The notes below the pieces were generated by a model. The model saw only the letters and a program-made list of their open reading frames with translations, made no database searches and was not told the DNA's origin. Below, piece by piece: positions 17,501 through 22,249 of a stretch of DNA of 22,249 nt (position 1 is the first letter of the stretch; each line of letters begins with the position of its first letter). This DNA comes from Ramicandelaber brevisporus (lineage: Eukaryota; Kickxellomycota; Ramicandelaberales; Ramicandelaberaceae), in assembly GCA_025201865.1 (NCBI GenBank), contig MU603002.1:2033-24281 (forward strand), given 5' to 3'. Both the position numbers and the translations under genes were made by a program.

Positions 17501-20500
17501 GGCGCAATCTTGGCAGCTCAGCATTGTCAGCCTCGACTTCTTCAGAGCCAGCAGACTCAAGACTATCGCTTGCCGAAGGCACAGTAGACGCAGCGATTGC
17601 AGAGGGGGTTGTTGGAGTGTAAACTGAAGCTGCCGATGATGGACGTGACAATGAAATGATGCTCAATCTCTGAGTAGCTGATACAGGGGTTGAAGGCAAT
17701 GGACGCACCCGACCTGAAACCAATACTGGAATCCGGGATGTTGCAAGAGGACTGATTGCAAGTGAAGGTGAGGCTGGTCTCTCAACTGGCGTTGTTAACT
17801 CTGTCTGTTCAGTATTGTTATTATCATCATTGTTAGAAGTAGTAGTAGTAGCAGTACTAGTAGCGTTGTTATCACCAGCAGTGTTTGAACGAACCTTCTT
17901 GAAAGGACGTGACATCGAGGCACGTCTATTGGATAGATGCATATCATCAGCCTGCTGCTGCTGTTGCTGTTGTTGCTGGTGCTGTTGTGCTTGTTGATGC
18001 CACATTGAGAAGTGATCGACAACTGAGGGCGGTGGAAGTGGTGACATTGCTCTCTCATTGTTATTATTGATGTAATTGTTATTATCAAACCGAGAGCTTA
18101 ATCTGCGCTGTTGGTACTGCTGCTGCTGTTGTTGGTTCTGCTGCAGCTGGTTTCTGGATTTAATTACACCGGGTGCAATGAATGAGCTAGTTTGAGCACT
18201 TGTAGCCACAGCAGTGGGAACGTGTTTACTAGCGCTCGTAGTTAATGCTTCCAGCCGCTGTTGAACCTGTCTTCTTTTAACTGCAATTGGTACCAAAGGA
18301 GGAATCAATCCGAGTGCTCCACTGCTTTTACTGTTACCACTATTGCTGTTACTTTCATCATCAAAATTGTCATTCTGATTATTGCTGCCAATATTTTGCA
18401 GTAATTGGTTGTTGATTTTGTTGTTTAGCACAGTATAGACTGAGCTAGCAACTGAGGCAAACTCCAACACTTTTCTAGTTTCAGCTTTTGATGAATCATA
18501 TGGATTGACAGTTACAAACATTACCACTGAGGCTCTCCCTGCAGTCAATGGAGCTTTAAAGAGAGTAGTCAGAACTGAGTTTCTAAACGGAATCAAAACA
18601 TTTCTACTTTTATCTGCTTCCATTTGGTTAAATCTGATAGCCTGCAGCACACTTCCTAATTCTAATAGTGATTGATTAATTTTGCCAGCCTCGTGTAATC
18701 TAATTCCAGTTGCATGTGATTTATCTGCACGTTCTGATCCGGCCAAGTCTACTATTGTCAAATGATTCACATTATACAATCCTGAATACTCTTGACTTCT
18801 TTTACCAGATTCCAGCTTAACTCCTCTTCTCAATCTGACCAGTTTGATTGTTAGCAATGCATGTGATCGCGAGCTGTCTGTATTCAATATTGTTGCATAG
18901 ACCGCTCGGTTTCTTTGTCCAGCTTCCAGCACTGCTAATGCATCATCCAATGTTCTAACTCTAACCTCAGTTACTCCTTCTAGATAGTGATCGTCATTGT
19001 TTACTCCGCCTCGAATTCTTAACTCTCGATCTGCTGGGTTAAATGTGCTTTGAACTCCAACCGCATTCAATCCAGGCGAGTGTCCGGATGTTGCTGAGCC
19101 AGTATTGCTGGCATTCTGTGTTGCAGATGTAAACGCTGTGCTTCCAGTAGTTGAATCCGACGTGTTGATACCCGGAATAGTTACTAAACCCTTCAGCACT
19201 GCTGACGGCGTCAGTAGCTTATTTGGGCTTTGGATAGACAATGCACTCGGAGATGGAGCTTGTAGTTGTGAGCCAGATGTCTTTGGTTTCAGCGATGCTC
19301 TGCTGCCTTGATGGCGTGATGGCAAAAGTGTTCCATTGGCTGCATATGCTTCCAACTGTCCAACATCCAGCAAGTCACAAATACGATTATTATAAACTTC
19401 CGTGTACGACAAGAACAGTCCATATTCATATTCATCTACATTGAGAGTGTTTGATTCAGCTGCAGCCTCTTCGCCAGACTGAGTCTTTTGCTGCGAAGAA
19501 GAAGGAGGAGGTGGTGGCTCAACTGGCATTGTATCTTCCAATTCATACTCATCTGGGTATATTCTGCGCAATGCAGTGTTGTGGAGCTTATCAGAATTGC
19601 AGTAAACAATGCCTCTAGCACCAATAATCTGGATGCGCTGTCCTGAATGCCGATCGGTGGCTTGTTTATTGTCATCCTCATCATCATTGTCATTATTGTC
19701 ATTGTCATCGTCAATATCACCATTATCGACTGCATTTGTCGCTTCTGGAGGAGAGTTGAGCCAATCAGTAATCACCTTTAGCGCTCGAGGCAGTAATCCA
19801 GGATTGCTTGGAGTGCCGTTGATGGTGTGACTTTTACCTGAATTTGTGACGCCGTATGCAAACAGCAATCCATCGCGCTGTCGATACAGCAAATCACGAA
19901 CAAGTGGCAGAGTAGTCGCTTCAAACACTGCCTCTTGAGAGGCTGTAGCAGAGTATCCATCGCAATCCAGAGGATGTGGTGGTGGCTGTGCACTGTCCTG
20001 CTCACTGGTGTCTTTCTCAGCAAGTGCAGACAACTCTGTGAATGCTGCCGTGGCTGCCGCAGATTCAGGAACAGGATCGAACACACCGTTGAACAAGAAT
20101 GTGTGAGTAGACACCTGTCCACCACGCGCATTGGGGTGGACGTCGTCTTCCAAAGCCACTTGCGTTATACTCGTACTAGACAAGAATGATTTGTTGGTGG
20201 CCTTTGATTTCCCGGCGGCTGATGAAGACGCTGAATGCTGACCGTGTCCGAGACTGACGCTGAGCAGAGGGCTGATTGGCGGTGAATGTGGAGTTGCCGG
20301 CGTGGTTGGTGACAAAGTCAACGGCGGAGGTCTGATGCGTAGATACGTCTTGATTGGCTCTTTCGCAAGGTCGACATCATCAACTCCACGTTCCTGCCTC
20401 GCTGTGAACGGTGTTTTGGGCACGGGTACCTTCAAAGATGGGAACGGCGCTGCACCAGATGAAGAAGAAGAGGAATTCGACGCACTCGAGCTAGTGACAG

Positions 20501-20963
20501 GGGGAACTGGGCTTGAAATTGGAGTTGAGCGGCCAGAGCGGCTTTCACGTCGATGACCTCCGGATGCTGCTGCTGCTGCTGCTATTGCTGCTGTTGTTGT
20601 TGTCGTTGTAGGAAGTGGAGGTACAGGCGGCGGAGTAGGGGATGACCTGAAGCCGATATGCTGCGGCGACCGTCCACTGCTGCCCATTGCACCACTAATG
20701 GAGCTCTTGCTGTCTTTGCGAGATAGAGCAGAGTCAGGCCGAGCAATCATGGAAGACCCTGAGGCTGTTCTCTGTCGCATCCCGATCGCCGACGAAGATG
20801 ATCCAGGTGAACGCACAGAGAGAGCTGGAGAGATTAGCTGTGAGCTGAGGTTCTTTGCTGATGAACTAGAAGAAGCAGAAGCAGAAGGAGAAGGTGCTGG
20901 ACTACTGCTTCGGCTAAGACGACCCTTGTCGGGATCGCCAGGCTTGACTTGCGGCGAGGGCAT
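14544..20963 (-). CDS. kinesin-6-type motor protein (MKLP1/KIF20/Klp9 class)
   Basis: The protein has 2139 residues without an intron. The open frame reaches 20993 only through a GTG; the first ATG is at 20963 (G at -3). After a Ser/Pro-rich head, the motor spans about residues 202-845. It contains IKTYLRIRPPP, the P-loop GVTNSGKSHT (371-380, Lys at 377), SYTEVYNNRICDLL, switch I NTDSSRSH (694-701), switch II DLAGSE (739-744), HEAGKINQSLLELG and FVTVNPYDSSKAE. GVTNSGK and SY-E-YNN-I-DLL are typical of kinesin-6, which bundles antiparallel spindle microtubules in anaphase and cytokinesis. Two large inserts, one between the P-loop helix and SYTEVYNN and one after DLLDV, stretch the usual roughly 340-residue motor. 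The first agrees with the long loop-6 insert of kinesin-6. The tail is mostly disordered: Q-rich (near 950-1060), SR-rich (near 1165-1200), coiled coils (about 1545-1615 and 1684-1758) and an 18-Gln run (1947-1964). A mitotic spindle role is inferred from the family. Confidence 0.9.
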   Translation of the reverse strand: MPSPQVKPGDPDKGRLSRSSSPAPSPSASASSSSSAKNLSSQLISPALSVRSPGSSSSAIGMRQRTASGSSMIARPDSALSRKDSKSSISGAMGSSGRSPQHIGFRSSPTPPPVPPLPTTTTTTAAIAAAAAASGGHRRESRSGRSTPISSPVPPVTSSSASNSSSSSSGAAPFPSLKVPVPKTPFTARQERGVDDVDLAKEPIKTYLRIRPPPLTLSPTTPATPHSPPISPLLSVSLGHGQHSASSSAAGKSKATNKSFLSSTSITQVALEDDVHPNARGGQVSTHTFLFNGVFDPVPESAAATAAFTELSALAEKDTSEQDSAQPPPHPLDCDGYSATASQEAVFEATTLPLVRDLLYRQRDGLLFAYGVTNSGKSHTINGTPSNPGLLPRALKVITDWLNSPPEATNAVDNGDIDDDNDNNDNDDEDDNKQATDRHSGQRIQIIGARGIVYCNSDKLHNTALRRIYPDEYELEDTMPVEPPPPPSSSQQKTQSGEEAAAESNTLNVDEYEYGLFLSYTEVYNNRICDLLDVGQLEAYAANGTLLPSRHQGSRASLKPKTSGSQLQAPSPSALSIQSPNKLLTPSAVLKGLVTIPGINTSDSTTGSTAFTSATQNASNTGSATSGHSPGLNAVGVQSTFNPADRELRIRGGVNNDDHYLEGVTEVRVRTLDDALAVLEAGQRNRAVYATILNTDSSRSHALLTIKLVRLRRGVKLESGKRSQEYSGLYNVNHLTIVDLAGSERADKSHATGIRLHEAGKINQSLLELGSVLQAIRFNQMEADKSRNVLIPFRNSVLTTLFKAPLTAGRASVVMFVTVNPYDSSKAETRKVLEFASVASSVYTVLNNKINNQLLQNIGSNNQNDNFDDESNSNSGNSKSSGALGLIPPLVPIAVKRRQVQQRLEALTTSASKHVPTAVATSAQTSSFIAPGVIKSRNQLQQNQQQQQQYQQRRLSSRFDNNNYINNNNERAMSPLPPPSVVDHFSMWHQQAQQHQQQQQQQQQADDMHLSNRRASMSRPFKKVRSNTAGDNNATSTATTTTSNNDDNNNTEQTELTTPVERPASPSLAISPLATSRIPVLVSGRVRPLPSTPVSATQRLSIISLSRPSSAASVYTPTTPSAIAASTVPSASDSLESAGSEEVEADNAELPRLRRSTSVSSMRSSGSRRSGSRRSSSVTSRRSHSVRSTRSRASSVSDSVAQHSSDIPESQIASSHGDDLTAEDVPTTSSNLDNVSESAGSPAKSESNSPPKPAALTNIERSDVRPKTPVFIAAEREIALNGTPLSPTSHLQYGFRSSSTTALGQNSGSHYERFFGRSPRVSSTASHPSVSESLTSSSTSSSSTGQVQKRRSIIKLARSAQNGSKQSIPLLDGLEKVLPLEWIHPSAASSTSLPIGASSTASLPAIDDEDSYKPQLSYADQRRLMRSNDDLFRALSPPPPPFTQLSPIMSQSGSEHGTATEHLQHIDEDISADLTSKQYVDRASSPIAFDSVNGGVDIQTSTSFDLGTVSEALADIERSQSQQFVFGNSTAAEIVESPSTNATAELEIANAELKEQLANLQHQCYDLQEQAKESKVASIQREQDIRDEMAKDYESQLREIEDVYKKRINDVEARLVTSTSAATVPTTAAAESMTEETASQETDDVFGVAATPRRSRINVSTPSSQSGTPRRSTVHGQQRVNIAVIAQLEAQVKLLENELRRSKDIKATYSQQSVAIREQHELKLERQAAEFETERDIWRSREQQLLAELDFMKLQQQRQQSASHWSSQSLSQQPQLQSQSQSQSQLQSQPQRSLSIAASERRRSHPRSVVAAAAVSGQIRGTKRGSEMMYAGDEHQYQQHQQHQQQQVQQSSAYSASRGSVLLYHIPNSTTVRAQQHYNEPQQHHQQQQRHQLTLSPPSQQSQSPPAQPQFAFSPTSARTTSGSFARIINRASSMLRIDVPSSAHHQQQQQQQQQQQQQQQQQQSVNGEPIDHRPSSQTVATDGRRSVSALTSPISHSSGHAIGQTITSPSTVGDAQSVPSSLASPTRSSIYGRSSKLSGMASSAKWAVKKAFFGIRGSSSTHNVRETRNVSVSSTGTEPGAMSTKWLSPKSPQSIDVARAGLDGGSRMSVLVTTDAATFSNGTSVPSNVLQSPPRLHN
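15072..15125 (-). repeat. 18-Gln codon tract in the kinesin tail
   Basis: Eighteen Gln codons mix CAG and CAA and are preceded by two His. The mixed codons suggest an older tract than the pure GAT run in array copy 3. Confidence 0.92.
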
Positions 20964-21182
20964 GTCTCCCAAAGCAAAGTGAACTAAAGACACGCTTTTG
21001 CAGCAGACTGACTGACTGGCGTGATAGATAGTTATGAGTTATGTGGGTTAAGAAGCTCGAGTACGGTCGGAGTCAGAGGAAGGGGAAGCTGCAATAACAA
21101 CAGCGAGGTCCTATTTGTGCAAGTAAACAAAGACAAAGAAAAACAAAGACGAAGACAAAGACGAATACGAAGACGAAGCTAT
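20964..21182. promoter_or_regulatory. divergent promoter region between the kinesin and the DCAF15-like gene
   Basis: These 219 bp separate two divergent start codons. The right half is a purine-rich leader of AAAC/AAAGACGAAGAC units (about 21121-21178) directly before the plus-strand ATG. No TATA box is evident. Shared regulation of the two genes is possible but not shown. Confidence 0.5.
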
Positions 21183-22249
21183 ATGCCACGCTTGCAAAGC
21201 AGTCATCAGCACTGCCATAGCCATCTACGGCTGCACAAACACTGTCCTTGGTGTCTCTCGTTTGCCATCCAGCAGCACCGGACTCGGCAACGGCGGCGTG
21301 AGGTATCTCTCGACGACATCGGACCTGCAGAGCTGCGCAGTCATATCATCCTCGGCTTCACACCCACAGGCGACCACGTTCTTTCCTACACTGTCAGCGA
21401 CGATAATCCTCGAAGCAATCACGGGAGTGACAGTAACGGCAGCGGCATGGAGATTTGCCTAGGAGTTGCATTGTGGCGGTTCAACGGCGCAAATCAGCCG
21501 CTCACAAAAGATGTGTGGATTCCCAGTGCGTTTTGTATCAGTGAAAATGATGCGGGTGGACGGCGTCTAGGCATTGAGACTATGTCAGTTAGAGCAATGC
21601 AGACTTCATGTGGTAGATACTTGGTACTTTGCGCGTTTGTAGTGCCAAGTGCTATGCAGTGTATTTTGGTCGATATTTCGTTGGATGGTAATGATGTCAG
21701 TGATGGTGATGCCAATGATAGGCGGCCGTATAAATGGGCAGTGTTTGATGATGTGGAAATTGACAGAAGGTTAGGGTTGTATCTTGGACATCTTCCTTTC
21801 ATTCTCATTCCATTCAAGTCAGCGTTGCACATTTACGGGTTCAGTCAGCCAAGCGACGCTCGGTTGGACAAAGACTGTTGGTCAATGTGTGACGAGGGAG
21901 ACACTCCATTTGGCGTTCATCGGATACTTGACATCGAAACTGTGATGTGGAAGATTCTCCATGATCATCATCACCAACAAACACAGCCTCGATTACGGAA
22001 CTACGACTACAGATTGCTGACGAATAATGAATGTCGAGCGAAGACAGTTTCCTTGATTGCATGGATCGAAGCATCATCAGCCAATGGCCACACTGAAATG
22101 ATTATTTTGATAGAGATCAACATAAGGAGTGGTTCTATTCAGCATGACATTGTAAGAAGTGTACAACAGCCATCTCGGGCACATGTTAATATTAGCAGCA
22201 CTGACGATGTTCCACAGAGGATAACAACTTGGTTTGACAGCATCCAGCA
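21183..22249 (+). CDS. DCAF15-like WD40-type protein, 3' end outside the window
   Basis: The frame is open from a stop at 21009-21011 to the window edge; the first ATG is at 21183, giving 355 codons and no stop. The start context is weak (T at -3), and the first 45 residues are His/Arg-rich. From residue 54, HIILGFTPTGDHVLSYT closely resembles the opening of the DCAF15 WD40 domain, and GVALWRFNGANQPL fits its next strand. Further beta-rich segments follow (CGRYLVLCAFVVP, YKWAVFDDVEI, ALHIYGFSQPS, AKTVSLIAWIEAS, MIILIEINIRSGSI). DCAF15 is a substrate receptor of the CUL4-DDB1 ubiquitin ligase; if orthologous, this protein would recruit targets for ubiquitination in the nucleus. The identification is from motif memory. 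Other DDB1-associated beta-propellers such as DET1 are the main alternative. The gene is partial only because the window ends. Confidence 0.6.
   Translation, partial: MPRLQSSHQHCHSHLRLHKHCPWCLSFAIQQHRTRQRRREVSLDDIGPAELRSHIILGFTPTGDHVLSYTVSDDNPRSNHGSDSNGSGMEICLGVALWRFNGANQPLTKDVWIPSAFCISENDAGGRRLGIETMSVRAMQTSCGRYLVLCAFVVPSAMQCILVDISLDGNDVSDGDANDRRPYKWAVFDDVEIDRRLGLYLGHLPFILIPFKSALHIYGFSQPSDARLDKDCWSMCDEGDTPFGVHRILDIETVMWKILHDHHHQQTQPRLRNYDYRLLTNNECRAKTVSLIAWIEASSANGHTEMIILIEINIRSGSIQHDIVRSVQQPSRAHVNISSTDDVPQRITTWFDSIQ

Noticed and set aside
20964-20993. Ten extra N-terminal residues for the kinesin
   Set aside because: They depend on a GTG start. The first ATG, at 20963, has a good context.
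21225-22077. Minus-strand frames in the last kilobase
   Set aside because: They are short, lack recognisable motifs and lie opposite the continuous DCAF15-like plus-strand frame.

Overview
The window reads as nuclear DNA of an intron-poor eukaryote, most likely a fungus and possibly an early-diverging (zygomycete-grade) one. The evidence is a eukaryotic tRNA-Ser with internal A and B boxes, spliceosome-free genes of 2.5-6.4 kb packed 130-650 bp apart, long Gln, Asp, Ser and Thr runs, a kinesin-6 motor, and a gene family whose finger pair and C-terminal core look like the fungal OrsD/DUF3505 and telomere-linked-helicase proteins. I cannot place the species.

Layout. Positions 4-85 (-) hold tRNA-Ser(UGA). 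From 735 to 14253 lies an array of four paralogous genes, all on the minus strand: copy 1 (735-3981, broken), copy 2 (5488-7965), copy 3 (8275-10896) and copy 4 (11032-14253). Each encodes an acidic, low-complexity N-terminal part, two C2H2 fingers, a variable linker, two more fingers of OrsD-like spacing joined by a conserved DPxxNQH...HxDVxxG segment, a second linker, and a C-terminal core of about 300 residues. That core resembles the tyrosine-recombinase-like domain of fungal OrsD/RecQ-type proteins but lacks the catalytic residues expected there. Copy 1 is split by a diverged tandem duplication of about 212 bp that shifts the frame between fingers 2 and 3.

A single plus-strand gene at 4432-5259 sits inside the array. 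It encodes a secreted, cysteine-rich protein with an internal CDC repeat. To the right of the array is a 2139-residue kinesin-6-type motor (14544-20963, -). It is divergently paired, across about 220 bp, with a plus-strand ORF (21183 to the window end) that resembles the WD40 part of DCAF15, a CUL4-DDB1 substrate receptor.

Working together. The four paralogs clearly arose by local duplication and look like nuclear DNA- or RNA-binding proteins. A function as a catalytically dead, domesticated recombinase or regulator is inference. The kinesin, the DCAF15-like gene and the secreted protein show no evident functional link to the array. The best candidate for something undescribed is the array: a finger plus pseudo-recombinase family without the helicase half, with copies in different states of decay.
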